Positions 1 to 8,236 of a stretch of 64,000 bases of DNA are shown here, piece after piece; within the stretch, counting starts at the first letter, position 1, and every line of letters starts with the position of its first letter. The stretch covers positions 1 through 64,000 of the forward strand of contig JANXUD010000095.1 in assembly GCA_025352045.1 (NCBI GenBank), given 5' to 3'. The position numbers were made by a program, and so were the translations under genes. Below the pieces are notes generated by a model. The model searched no databases. It worked only from the letters and a program-made list of their open reading frames with translations, and was not told the origin of the DNA. This DNA is from Gammaproteobacteria bacterium. Lineage in GTDB: Bacteria; Pseudomonadota; Gammaproteobacteria; Xanthomonadales; Xanthomonadaceae.

Positions 1-1
1 C

Positions 2-208
2 GAGATCCGCATTGCCAGCGTGTTTCGCGATGCGCCCGCCGAGTTCCTGAAGATGATCGTGGTCCACGAACTGGCGCACCTCAAGGAAGCCGAGCACGAC
101 CGGGCGTTCTACCGGCTGTGCACGCACATGGATCCGTCGTACCACCAGTTGGAGTTCGACCTGCGCCTGTACCTGACGCATCGGGATACGGCGACGCAAT
201 CGGGCTAG
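2..208 (+). CDS. YgjP/DUF45-type metallopeptidase, C-terminal fragment
   Basis: The 3' end of a gene that begins before the window; the reading frame is open from base 2. The fragment carries a zinc-peptidase motif HELAH followed by a further His-bearing segment (KEAEHDRAFY), which is the YgjP/WLM-like (DUF45) pattern of H-E-x-x-H plus a downstream histidine. Such proteins are small cytosolic putative metalloproteases that often sit beside nucleotide or restriction genes, but their substrates are poorly known. The stop codon overlaps by 3 bases the stop of the convergent lipoprotein gene. The N-terminal half, including the start, cannot be judged. Confidence 0.8.
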   Translation, partial: EIRIASVFRDAPAEFLKMIVVHELAHLKEAEHDRAFYRLCTHMDPSYHQLEFDLRLYLTHRDTATQSG

Positions 209-798
209 TGCATCCTTGGTTGCGCCGTCTCGAAGATGCGCCGCGCCGTCTGGGCGACGTTCTCCGAGCGGCGCGGGAACCGGATCATCATCAGGTTGCC
301 ATGCGTGCTGATGAAGACCTGGTCCGCAGTGACTTTGTAGGCGCGATCGCCCAGGCCCTTCAGCGGATCCGCGGCGTCCATCTGCGCCGCGGCATTGGCC
401 AGGTTGGCGGCGCCGCCGACCACCTCCGGGTCACCACCGCCCCAATCGACTTCCACTTCCGCGTAGGGATTGGTGCCGGCGAGTTCGTCCAGGCCACTGC
501 CTGTCGTCTGCGCCGTGGGCGACTGGTAGATGCATTCCGTGGCTGCGGGCGGGCGTTCGTTGCCCCCGGCGGTTGCCTGGACGGTGCCACCGAGGATCGT
601 CGACATCTCGGACGCCGTGACCAACTCGCAGGCACGTGCGTGTTGCGCGGTGGCGGGGGCCGCTGCAGCAGGAGCCGCCGGGGCGTCGGCCGTGGTGGCG
701 GGTGTGCCGGCGGACGGAGCAGCTTCTTGCCGGGAGCAGCCCGAGCTTGCAAGTGCGCCGAGGAAAAACGACAGTGCGATGACCGGCCTGGAGTGCAT
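205..798 (-). CDS. Putative lipoprotein of unknown function
   Basis: 197 residues from the ATG at 798, chosen because AGGAGA lies 5-6 bases upstream and because the N-terminus is then a lipoprotein signal (hydrophobic stretch, then ASSGC as lipobox, Cys around residue 21). An Ala/Pro/Thr-rich linker follows, then a soluble domain with the pattern ACELVTASEMSTILG and a second Cys in TECIYQS. That arrangement resembles small periplasmic DUF3558-like lipoprotein domains with one disulfide. A longer frame upstream of 798 has no ribosome site and is not expected to be translated. The product is likely anchored to the inner face of the outer membrane. The function is unknown. Confidence 0.75.
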   Translation of the reverse strand: MHSRPVIALSFFLGALASSGCSRQEAAPSAGTPATTADAPAAPAAAAPATAQHARACELVTASEMSTILGGTVQATAGGNERPPAATECIYQSPTAQTTGSGLDELAGTNPYAEVEVDWGGGDPEVVGGAANLANAAAQMDAADPLKGLGDRAYKVTADQVFISTHGNLMMIRFPRRSENVAQTARRIFETAQPRMH

Positions 799-884
799 GG
801 GATTCTCCTGTGATGGGAGCCGTGGGGCGGCAGGCGTCGGGCTGCCACGGCGCAAGATAGCAGATGGCCGGGGAGGCGCCACGC

Positions 885-1757
885 ATGGCCTGGACGGAGG
901 AGAGTCGACTGGCGTTCGCGGGCCACGGCCTGTTCGCGTGCCGTGCCGGCGCCGACGCCAGTGACGCGTTGCTGCTGATCCACGGGTTTCCGACGTCCAG
1001 CCGCGACTGGGATGCCGTGCTGCCCGGCCTGGCCGCGCAGTTCCAGGTCCACGCATTGGACATGCTCGGCTTTGGGCGGTCTGACAAGCCGGCCGATTTC
1101 GCCTACTCGATCGCCGCGTCCGCGGACCAATGGCAAGTGCTCGCCGACGCGCGTGGGCTGTCCTCGGTGCGCATCGTTGCCCACGACTATGGCAACACCG
1201 TGGCGCAGGAGCTTCTCGCACGGCAGTTGGAGGGGCGGTTGCCGTTCCGGATCCGCTCGATCGCCTTCCTCAACGGTGGGCTGTTTCCGGAGGCGACTTA
1301 TCCGCTGCTGTTGCAGAAGGCGTTGCTCGGCCCGCTGGGTCCGCTGGTGGCGCGGCTGTCGAGCGAGCGCGGTTTCGTGGCGAGCATGCGGCGCATTTGC
1401 GTGCATCCGCCGGATGCCGTCGAACTGCACATGCACTGGCGCCTGCTGGAACGCGACGGCGGGTGCCGCGTGCTGCCCAAGCTGATCCGCTACATCCGAG
1501 AGCGCGCGCGATACCGCGAGCGCTGGGTCGGGGCGCTGCAGCAGGCGGGACTTCCGATTTGCCTGGTGGACGGGATCGACGATCCGATCTCCGGCGCCAG
1601 CATCGTGCGGCGCTGGCGCGAACTGCTGCCCGCCGCGCCGGTGTTCGAGCTCGAGGGCGTGGGTCATTATCCGCAGTGGGAGGCGCCGGCGCGGGTGCTG
1701 GCCGCCCTGGACGCATTCCATTCGGGAGAGGTAATGCGACGCACACGACCTGGCTGA
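885..1757 (+). CDS. Alpha/beta hydrolase with Asp nucleophile (dehalogenase/epoxide hydrolase type)
   Basis: 290 residues. The ATG at 885 was preferred over one at 864 because GGGAGG precedes it by about 8 bases. The fold is the HAD/epoxide-hydrolase branch of the alpha/beta hydrolases: the oxyanion motif HGFP is near residue 33, and the nucleophile elbow reads HDYGNT near residue 100, with Asp where lipases have Ser. A candidate acid lies in DGIDDP near 230 and the catalytic His in GVGHYPQWE near 261. An Asp nucleophile implies hydrolysis of alkyl halides, epoxides or fluoroacetate-like substrates through an ester intermediate. The halide-binding Trp expected right after the Asp is Tyr here, which favours an epoxide hydrolase-like reaction. 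It has no signal peptide, so it is cytosolic. Confidence 0.85.
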   Translation: MAWTEESRLAFAGHGLFACRAGADASDALLLIHGFPTSSRDWDAVLPGLAAQFQVHALDMLGFGRSDKPADFAYSIAASADQWQVLADARGLSSVRIVAHDYGNTVAQELLARQLEGRLPFRIRSIAFLNGGLFPEATYPLLLQKALLGPLGPLVARLSSERGFVASMRRICVHPPDAVELHMHWRLLERDGGCRVLPKLIRYIRERARYRERWVGALQQAGLPICLVDGIDDPISGASIVRRWRELLPAAPVFELEGVGHYPQWEAPARVLAALDAFHSGEVMRRTRPG

Positions 1758-1885
1758 GTCTTGCCTGCGGTCCGGGATGCAGTCCCCTGCGCGCGCCGTG
1801 CCCACGCTTCGCGGGGGCTTGCCTGTCGCGCATCGCCGGCGGAAGCTACTGTCCGTGCCGACGGGTAGCCCGTAGGGAGGGTCGC

Positions 1886-3457
1886 ATGGAGATTGCACTC
1901 ACGCCCATGGAATTCGCCCGCCGGGCTCGGCGGCTTTACGCGGATCGCGAGGCCGTCGTCGATGGCGACCAGCGCTGGAGCTACGCCGAATTCTTCGCGC
2001 GCTGCGACCGCTGGTCGTCCGTGCTGCAAGGCCTGGGCATCGTCGCGGGCGATCGGGTCGCGACCATTTCCCCCAACACCCATGCCCAGCTGGAAAGTTT
2101 CTACGGCGTGCCACAGCTCGGCGCGGTGCTGGTGCCGATCAACTACCGGCTCATCGCCGAAGACTTCCTCTACCTGCTGAACCACAGCGGCGCGAAAGTG
2201 GTGTGCGTGCACCCGGACTTCCTGTCGGCGGTGGACGGCATCCGCGATCGCATCCCGGGGGTACAGCACTTCGTTTCATTCGGCGGCCCGAGGCAGGGTT
2301 GGATTGACTACGAAGCGGCACTGGCCGGTGCGACCGAAGCCTTCGACCACCCGGTGATCGCGGAGGGCGACCTGCTGACGATCAACTACACCAGCGGCAC
2401 CACCTCGCGCCCCAAGGGAGTGATGATCACGCATCGCAATGCCTGGATGAATGTCGTCGGCACGCTGGTGCACATCCCGATGACGCCCGCGGAACGCTAT
2501 CTGTGGACCCTGCCCATGTTCCATGCGAACGGCTGGACCTTCGTGTGGATCGTCACCGCGGTCGGCGGGACGCACGTCTGCCTGCCCAAGGTCGATCCCG
2601 CGGCGGTGTTCGAACGCATCGCGACAGAACGGATCAGCTTTCTCTGCGCGGCGCCGACCGTGCTGATCGGCATCGCCAACGCACCGGATCAACTGCGCCA
2701 CGGGGCGCCGAAGGGCCTGCGGGTACTCACTGCCGGCGCGCCGCCGGCCGCGCAGACCATCGAGCGCATCGAGGGCGACCTGGGCTGGGAGATCACCCAG
2801 TTATACGGACTCACCGAAGTCTCGCCCTTCATCACCATTTGCGAGCCGCGTCCCGACCATGCGGCGCTGTCCCTGGAACAGCGTGCCAGGATCAAGGCGC
2901 GCCAGGGCGTGGAGCTGATGACCTCCGGCGAGCTACGGGTGGTGGACGAGGCGGGCGTGGAAGTGCCCTGGGACGGCGCGACGGTCGGCGAGATCGTGGT
3001 GCGCGGTAACGTGGTGATGAAGGGCTATTTCGAGGACCCCGAGGCCACCGCGCTGGCGTTTCGCGGCGGCTGGTTCCATTCCGGGGACGCGGCGGTGGTC
3101 CATGCCGATGGCTTCGCGGAGATTCGCGATCGCCTGAAGGACGTGATCATCAGCGGCGGGGAAAACATCTCCTCGGTGGAACTCGAGGGCATCCTGTTGC
3201 GCCATCCCGCCGTGCAGGAGGTTGCCGTGGTCGGCCTTCCCGATGAAAAGTGGGGTGAGTCGCCGCATGGTTTCGTGGTGCTGCTGGCCGGGCACGCGAC
3301 GAGCGAAGCGGAGCTGCGCGACTACGCGCGCCAGCACATGGCGGGCTTCAAGGTACCCAAGGGTTTCAGCTTCGTGGACGAACTGCCGAAGACTGCGACG
3401 GGGAAGATCCAGAAGTACGTCTTGCGCAAGGGCAAGGCGGCCATTTCCGCGCAGTAG
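1886..3457 (+). CDS. AMP-dependent acyl-CoA synthetase/ligase
   Basis: 523 residues, ATG at 1886 preceded by AGGGAGG at 6 bases. A complete ANL-superfamily adenylating enzyme: the phosphate-binding loop YTSGTTSRPKG is near residues 168-178, the adenine motif LYGLTE is mid-protein, the hinge region DRLKDVIISGGENIS follows, and the C-terminal catalytic lysine lies in PKTATGKIQK (Lys about 507). Such enzymes activate a carboxylic acid to acyl-AMP and then form the CoA thioester. The length and the GGENISSVELE hinge match the medium/long-chain or aryl acyl-CoA ligase group, so a fatty or aromatic acid substrate is likely but cannot be fixed from sequence. It follows the hydrolase gene after 128 bases on the same strand; a shared catabolic role is possible. 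Confidence 0.9.
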   Translation: MEIALTPMEFARRARRLYADREAVVDGDQRWSYAEFFARCDRWSSVLQGLGIVAGDRVATISPNTHAQLESFYGVPQLGAVLVPINYRLIAEDFLYLLNHSGAKVVCVHPDFLSAVDGIRDRIPGVQHFVSFGGPRQGWIDYEAALAGATEAFDHPVIAEGDLLTINYTSGTTSRPKGVMITHRNAWMNVVGTLVHIPMTPAERYLWTLPMFHANGWTFVWIVTAVGGTHVCLPKVDPAAVFERIATERISFLCAAPTVLIGIANAPDQLRHGAPKGLRVLTAGAPPAAQTIERIEGDLGWEITQLYGLTEVSPFITICEPRPDHAALSLEQRARIKARQGVELMTSGELRVVDEAGVEVPWDGATVGEIVVRGNVVMKGYFEDPEATALAFRGGWFHSGDAAVVHADGFAEIRDRLKDVIISGGENISSVELEGILLRHPAVQEVAVVGLPDEKWGESPHGFVVLLAGHATSEAELRDYARQHMAGFKVPKGFSFVDELPKTATGKIQKYVLRKGKAAISAQ

Positions 3458-3474
3458 GGGCCCAGTGGCGCAGC

Positions 3475-4068
3475 CTACCGCTGGTCCAGTTCGTGGTGGA
3501 TCAGCACGACGCACTGCGATGCGAACAGCATCTTCGGTCCCAGCGTGATCGCCCTTGCGCCCAGCCGCTCGAGACTGGGCAGGACCTTCTTCGGCATCGG
3601 GATGTGGTCGGTGAGCAGGAAGCAGGGATTGTGCTCGAACACCTGCTGGCGGATCGGCGTGCCCTTCGGGTCCATCAGGAACACTTGGTGGTCCGCGGCC
3701 AGTTCCTGCACCAGCCGCTCGAAGGCCACGGTGCGCACGGTGACGCCGGATTCCACCGGCCGGGATTCCTCCTTGCCCATGCCGCGTGACGCATCGAGCG
3801 CCTTCGCGACCTTTCCCAGCAGGGCGCGCTCGTCGAAGCCGCCGATGTCGTGCATCGCGCTTGCCTCGAAACGGATCGTGCGGGAAAAATCCTGCGTACT
3901 CTCCAGCACCAGGTAGACCACGACATCCGCGCGATGCGACTGGGCGATGAAAATCGCGTTCATCAGCGTGTGCGCGAGGATCTCGACGTGCGCCCCCTGG
4001 CCGACGGACGCCAGCAACCGCGTGCTGTCGGTGGGAGCCGCCCGGGCACGCAGTACGAAAGTCCGCAT
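3475..4068 (-). CDS. trmY: TrmY-like SPOUT methyltransferase (tRNA pseudouridine-54 N1-type)
   Basis: 197 residues. The pattern matches TrmY, a SPOUT-class knot methyltransferase that N1-methylates pseudouridine 54 in archaeal tRNA: an N-terminal beta-strand MRTFVLRARA, the central strand ADVVVYLVLES, FLLTDHIPMP (cofactor loop, archaeal form GDHIG) and the C-terminal knot ITLGPKMLFASQCVVLIHH. Scattered bacteria, mainly gammaproteobacteria such as Vibrio, carry homologues whose RNA target is not settled. The gene starts 2 bases after the stop of the RsuA-like pseudouridine synthase, so the two are surely co-transcribed; a pseudouridine maker next to a pseudouridine methylase is suggestive. Confidence in the family is high, in the exact substrate low. 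Confidence 0.8.
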   Translation of the reverse strand: MRTFVLRARAAPTDSTRLLASVGQGAHVEILAHTLMNAIFIAQSHRADVVVYLVLESTQDFSRTIRFEASAMHDIGGFDERALLGKVAKALDASRGMGKEESRPVESGVTVRTVAFERLVQELAADHQVFLMDPKGTPIRQQVFEHNPCFLLTDHIPMPKKVLPSLERLGARAITLGPKMLFASQCVVLIHHELDQR

Positions 4069-4070
4069 GC

Positions 4071-4808
4071 TCAGAATTTCTCGCCGACCGGCAGGTAGCG
4101 CCACTGCCCGGGCGGCATCGCACCCTCGGGACCCTTCCCCAGCGGAATCCGGCCGATGCGCAGGCGCCGGATGGACAGCGCCTCCAGTCCGACCTGCGCG
4201 CACATGTCGCGCAGCTGGCCGTTGGCCACGCCGCGGATGGCGAAGCGCAACCGCGTCTCGCTCTGCCAACTGACCTTGCACGGCGGCAGCGCGCGGCCGC
4301 CGTAGTCCAGGCCGTGGTTGAGCCGGCGCAGGCTGTACGGGACGGGGTCGCCGCGCACCTCGACCAGGTACTCGTGCTCGATCTCGGCCGCATCCTCGGT
4401 GAGGCTGCGCCAGATGCGGCCGTCCTGGCTGAACACCATCAGTCCGCTGGCCTCGGCGTCCAGCGGGACCAGCGGAGTCAGCCGCAGGAAGTGGCGTTGC
4501 AACATCCGGACACCGGAGGGGTCGTGCGCCCAGTGGGTGGCCGGCGTCACCAGGGCCGAGGCGGGACGCGGACCGCGGATCGTGTCGAAGCCTGCCGGCT
4601 TGTGCAGCAGGATGGTCGCCGGCTCGGCCGGTTCCAGCCGCGCATCGTCGGCGAGCGTGACCTGCTCGTTGGTGACCGGATGTTGCGGCGCCTCGACCAC
4701 GCGGCCATCCACCGACACCCAACCATTCTGGATGTACAGCTCGGCATCGGCGCGGGTGCATCCAGCCACTTCGGCGACACGGTGGGCGAGGCGGACGGGG
4801 TCGGGCAT
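4071..4808 (-). CDS. RsuA/RluF-family RNA pseudouridine synthase
   Basis: 245 residues. An N-terminal S4 RNA-binding domain (about residues 5-60, with YIQNGWVSVDGRVV) is followed by the pseudouridine synthase domain starting ILLHKPAG. The catalytic Asp sits in PLVPLDAEASGLMVFSQDG; most RsuA-family members have G-R-L-D here, so the usual Arg before Leu-Asp is replaced by Pro. The family isomerises uridine in rRNA (RsuA, RluB, RluE) or in rRNA and tRNA (RluF). The gene ends 2 bases before the TrmY-like gene, and lies 39 bases after the Nramp-like gene on the same strand, so a three-gene operon is likely. The exact RNA position cannot be given. Confidence 0.85.
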   Translation of the reverse strand: MPDPVRLAHRVAEVAGCTRADAELYIQNGWVSVDGRVVEAPQHPVTNEQVTLADDARLEPAEPATILLHKPAGFDTIRGPRPASALVTPATHWAHDPSGVRMLQRHFLRLTPLVPLDAEASGLMVFSQDGRIWRSLTEDAAEIEHEYLVEVRGDPVPYSLRRLNHGLDYGGRALPPCKVSWQSETRLRFAIRGVANGQLRDMCAQVGLEALSIRRLRIGRIPLGKGPEGAMPPGQWRYLPVGEKF

Positions 4809-4847
4809 CGGGACGACCGGGGGACGGGACAGGCAGTGTAAGCGAGG

Positions 4848-6116
4848 CTAGAACACAAACATACCGATCGCCGCGCAGGCCATCAGCAGCGCGGTCAACG
4901 CCACCACGCCACGCGAGAACAGCGAGCCCGATTGCCCGCGCATGATCACCTTGTCGTTCACCACCACCAGGATGCCGACCAGCAGGAAGGGCGCCAGCAG
5001 CCCGTTGATGACCGCGGTCCAGAACAGCGCCTTGAATGGATCCACGCCAATGAAGTTCAGCGCGACGCCGCAACCGGTGGCGACGATGAACACGCCGTAG
5101 AAGGCGCCCGCCTGGTGCAGCTTGCGATCGAGGCCATAGGCCCAATCGAAGGTTTCGGCGAAGGCGTAGGCGGCCGATCCCGCGAGCGTCGGGATCGCGA
5201 GCAGGCCCGTGCCGACGATGCCCAACGTGAACAACCAGTAGGCCAGGTTGCCAGCCAGTGGCCGCAGCGCCTCCGCCGCCTGCCTGGTCGAGGTGATCTG
5301 GGTCAGGCCGGCCTTGTGCAGGGTGAGAGCCGTGGTGAGGATGATGAAGAACATCACCACGTTGGAAAACAGCGTGCCGAGGGTGATGTCGATGCGGCGA
5401 TCGGTGATCTCGTCGGGCGTGGCGCCCTCGCGGTCGATCAGCATGCGCCGGCCCATCGCCTTTTCTTCCTCGACTTCCTGCCCGGCCTGCCAGAAGAACA
5501 GGTAGGGACTGATGGTGGTGCCGAGGATCGCGACGATGGTCGCCCAGGCCATGTGGCCGTTCGGCCAGGAGGGCGAAACGAAGGCCTTCGCCACCGCGCC
5601 CCAATCCGGTTTCAACACGAACGCGGTGACGATGTAGGCCGCGAGCACCAGCGCCAGCCACTTCAGCACATTGGCGATCTGGTGGTAGCGCAGCCAGACG
5701 GTCGCAAGGCAGATCCCGACCCCGAACACCACGACGTAGAGGTGCGACGGGCCGCCGCCGAGCATTTCCGCCGCATCGGCCATGCCCGCGAGGTCCGAGG
5801 CGATGTTGATGATGTTGGCGACCAGCAGCGCCAGGGCCAGGCCACCCACCACCCAACGCGGGAACTTGGCGCGCAATGCGCCGGCCAGGCCCATCCCGGT
5901 GACCATGCCGATGCGCGCGCAGATCATCTGCACCGCGGCCATGAGCGGCCAGGTCAGCCAGGCCGTCCAGAGCAGGTGCGTCCCGAGTTGCGCGCCCGCG
6001 ATGGAGTAGGTCGCGATGCCGGACGGATCATCGTCGGCTGCCCCCGTCGTCACGCCCGGACCGAGTGCGCGCAGGACGCGGCGGGGCGTGATCGGGCCTT
6101 CCTTCATCAGCGTCAT
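4848..6116 (-). CDS. Nramp-related divalent metal transporter
   Basis: 422 residues with about 11 predicted membrane helices, ATG at 6116 preceded by a weak AGG. Helix 1 carries DPSG (near residues 30-33) in place of the Nramp metal-site motif DPGN. Helix 6, which in classical Nramp carries the metal-binding Met in A/M-P-H-N, reads TTISPYLFFWQAGQEVEEE (residues about 200-219), with no Met or His at the site. This is the Nramp-related branch whose members may carry Mg2+ or another hard cation rather than Mn2+/Fe2+. A cytoplasmic loop with GATPDEITDRRID follows. It should reside in the inner membrane and be driven by proton coupling or membrane potential. Ion choice is inference. Confidence 0.85.
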   Translation of the reverse strand: MTLMKEGPITPRRVLRALGPGVTTGAADDDPSGIATYSIAGAQLGTHLLWTAWLTWPLMAAVQMICARIGMVTGMGLAGALRAKFPRWVVGGLALALLVANIINIASDLAGMADAAEMLGGGPSHLYVVVFGVGICLATVWLRYHQIANVLKWLALVLAAYIVTAFVLKPDWGAVAKAFVSPSWPNGHMAWATIVAILGTTISPYLFFWQAGQEVEEEKAMGRRMLIDREGATPDEITDRRIDITLGTLFSNVVMFFIILTTALTLHKAGLTQITSTRQAAEALRPLAGNLAYWLFTLGIVGTGLLAIPTLAGSAAYAFAETFDWAYGLDRKLHQAGAFYGVFIVATGCGVALNFIGVDPFKALFWTAVINGLLAPFLLVGILVVVNDKVIMRGQSGSLFSRGVVALTALLMACAAIGMFVF

Positions 6117-6180
6117 GTCGTCAGCCTGCCGGGTGGGCTCGGAAACGGTCGAGGTCGGATGATGGAACCCGTACTGGCAA

Positions 6181-6449
6181 ATGGCAAAGACAACGTCCAC
6201 CAGCGGGTCCGCCAGGGCAGCCGTGCTGATTGCGGCTGGAAGCGTCGTGCTTCTGCGGCTGGCACCGGCCCTGATGGTCCTGCTGGTCGCGCTGTGACAG
6301 CGACCGCCTGCGCGGCGCCCTGTTCCTGGCAACGCCGCGGCAGCACCACATCCGGCTGGCGCGCGTCATGCCCAACCTGGGAACCATCGTCGGCGGTTAC
6401 ACCCGCGGCCAGCTGCTGACCTGCCTGCTGCTGGGCGTGTTCAACTCGC
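6181..6449 (+). pseudogene. AI-2E family permease remnant, frameshifted
   Basis: This lies in the roughly 350-base space between the Nramp-like and M20 genes. In one frame bases 6181-6297 encode a hydrophobic stretch (AAVLIAAGSVVLLRLAP, then ALMVLLVAL) that ends at a stop at 6295-6297. One base out of phase the coding sense continues from about 6290: DRLRGALFLATPRQHH, then ARVMPNLGTIVGGYTRGQ and LLTCLLLGVFN, up to about 6449. RVMPNLGTIVGGYxRGQLL is the hallmark of AI-2E (PerM-like) transporters just before their later helices. Only about 85 codons of a roughly 350-residue protein remain, with a frameshift and no 3' part, and the fragment runs into the end of the M20 gene. I read it as a decayed gene. 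Confidence 0.6.
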
Positions 6450-6466
6450 CGCCGGGCGCAGACTGC

Positions 6467-7975
6467 CTATCTTGCCAGGGAATAGAAGTATTCGACGTAC
6501 GACAGGGCGGCGCCGTCGAAGCCGTCCAGGTTCTTGTTCGTCGACTCGATCACAAAGAACTCGTCCGGCGCGTGCGCCCCCGTGCCGTAGCCCATGCCGA
6601 AGTGGCCGGCGGCCAGTCTGAGCGGCGGATCGGTGAACACGAAGCCGGGATACGAGCCGGCATTGCGGGGCCACAGCAGGGGCGCGATGCCATGCGACTT
6701 TAGCACCGCCAGTTGCGCCTGGATCAGCGCGGAATCGGCGCTGGACTGGGTCGGGTTGTAGCCGCCGGTGACGTTCACCTCGATGTCGCCATAGCCGCGC
6801 TTGGCGAGGTGCTTCTTGAGCGCCGACACGGCGTCGTCGAACTTCATGCCGGGCACCAGGCGCATGTCGATCTTGGCGACGGCGCGATGCGGCAGCACGG
6901 TCTTGCCGCCCGGGCCGGTGTAGCCGGCGACCAGGCCTTCGATGTTCACCGTCGGCTGCGACTCCAGCCGCTCCTCCGCCTTGGTGTAGGACAGGTCGTC
7001 GATCCAGTGCTTTACCCCCAAGGATTGCATCGCGCCGGGTCCACTGGACTCGGGCGCGGCGGCGGCGATCATCGCCTTCTCCGCGGGGCCAAGCGGCGGC
7101 GCGACGGGATAGTCGTCGATGGTGATGGTATTGCCGTCGTCGGACACCAGGGTGCCCAGTGCCTTCACCAGCCGCCAGGCCGGGCTGTCCACCATGGCCT
7201 TGAGCGAGGAGTGGATGTCCTTGCTCGGGCCGCGGCCCCACTTCTCGCCGCTGGAGACCAGCTCGAGCTCGACGATGCCCTTGGCGCCGAGGCTGACGGT
7301 GACGATGCCGTCTAGGTCCTGCATGGCAGTGGGCATGAACACGCCGACGGTCTTGGCCAGCGCGGCCTGCACCTTGGGCGTGCGCACGATCTGGGCGATA
7401 TGCACCGAGCCGATTTCTTCCTCGCCCTCGGCCACCAGCACCAGGTTGACGGGCAACTTGCGGTTGGCGGCGTGCATGGCGTGCAGCGCCGCCAGGAAGG
7501 CGGCCTCCGGGCCTTTCTGGTTGACTGCGCCTCGGCCCATCATCACCTTGCCGATGCCGGGCTTGTCGACGATGCGGCCTTCCAGCGGGGGCGAACTCCA
7601 TTCCTTCGGTTCGTACTGCTTGACGTCATACATGAAGTACACGCCGACGGTCTTCGGCGCGCCGGCGTCGAGAGTGGCGAACACGCCGGGCTTGCCGTCG
7701 GTGGCGATCACCTCGGTGTGCTGGAACCCGGCGTCGCGCAGCAGCTGCGCCATGTAGTCGGCGCCCTGCGGGTAGTTGAGGTTTTCGGCGGCGATCGAGG
7801 GCAGGGCGATCCAGTCGCGCAGGCGCTTGACGTTGGCGTCATGCTGGGTGACCAGCTGCACCTTGACCGGGGCGAGGTCGGGCATGGCGGCGGCGAGTGC
7901 TGCCGGCGACAGGGCGGCGAGGCTGAGGGCGACTGCGAGCGCGCTGGCGCGGCCGGAAAGCAGGTGGTGCGGCAT
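6467..7975 (-). CDS. Exported M20-family peptidase homologue with altered metal ligands
   Basis: 502 residues, ATG at 7975 with GGGGAG 9 bases upstream; a Sec signal peptide ends near AALAAA (residue 30), so the protein is periplasmic or secreted. The M20 core is clear: a catalytic-domain motif at 114-120, GRGA-x-x-x-KGPE at 148-156, the general base in EGEEEIG (about 183-189), a dimerisation domain, and a late His in GAHAPDE. However, the first metal-ligand motif H-x-D reads M-Y-D (115-117), and the bridging Asp in GRGAxDDKG is Asn (GRGAVNQKG). The enzyme may bind one metal, a different metal, or none. It lies downstream of ackA with a 260-base gap and appears to be a separate transcription unit. 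Confidence 0.85.
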   Translation of the reverse strand: MPHHLLSGRASALAVALSLAALSPAALAAAMPDLAPVKVQLVTQHDANVKRLRDWIALPSIAAENLNYPQGADYMAQLLRDAGFQHTEVIATDGKPGVFATLDAGAPKTVGVYFMYDVKQYEPKEWSSPPLEGRIVDKPGIGKVMMGRGAVNQKGPEAAFLAALHAMHAANRKLPVNLVLVAEGEEEIGSVHIAQIVRTPKVQAALAKTVGVFMPTAMQDLDGIVTVSLGAKGIVELELVSSGEKWGRGPSKDIHSSLKAMVDSPAWRLVKALGTLVSDDGNTITIDDYPVAPPLGPAEKAMIAAAAPESSGPGAMQSLGVKHWIDDLSYTKAEERLESQPTVNIEGLVAGYTGPGGKTVLPHRAVAKIDMRLVPGMKFDDAVSALKKHLAKRGYGDIEVNVTGGYNPTQSSADSALIQAQLAVLKSHGIAPLLWPRNAGSYPGFVFTDPPLRLAAGHFGMGYGTGAHAPDEFFVIESTNKNLDGFDGAALSYVEYFYSLAR

Positions 7976-8236
7976 AATCCGGGACTCCCCTTGCGGACCA
8001 GCGCCGAGTCTAGCCCAACTAGCCTTTCCGGGATTCGCCGTGCCGCGCGCCGGCCGCGCGCCGTCAGCCCGCGGCCGTGGACCCGTGGAGCCGGGCTGCG
8101 CGGCCCATGAGCAGGCTGCCGCGTGGATGCAAGATGGCGGCTGCGAGTGGCCGAAGGCTGGAGAAGGACTTGATCTACACCAGGGAAACATCGAAGTAAT
8201 GCAGGCTGGGCTCGAGCCAGATGCTCACCGGCTGCG

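Noticed and set aside
360-1898. Long minus-strand frames opposite the hydrolase and lipoprotein genes
   Set aside because: No family pattern, Arg/Pro-rich, and in conflict with genes that have motifs and ribosome sites.
3475-5856. A 793-residue open frame on the minus strand through the RsuA-like and Nramp genes
   Set aside because: Only its last 197 residues (TrmY-like) are real; the rest overlaps two recognised genes in another frame and is low-complexity Arg/Gly/Pro-rich sequence caused by high GC.
7976-8236. Gap between the M20 gene and ackA
   Set aside because: Searched for a small gene or RNA; no frame with a ribosome site or hairpin-plus-T-run was found. Left unannotated.
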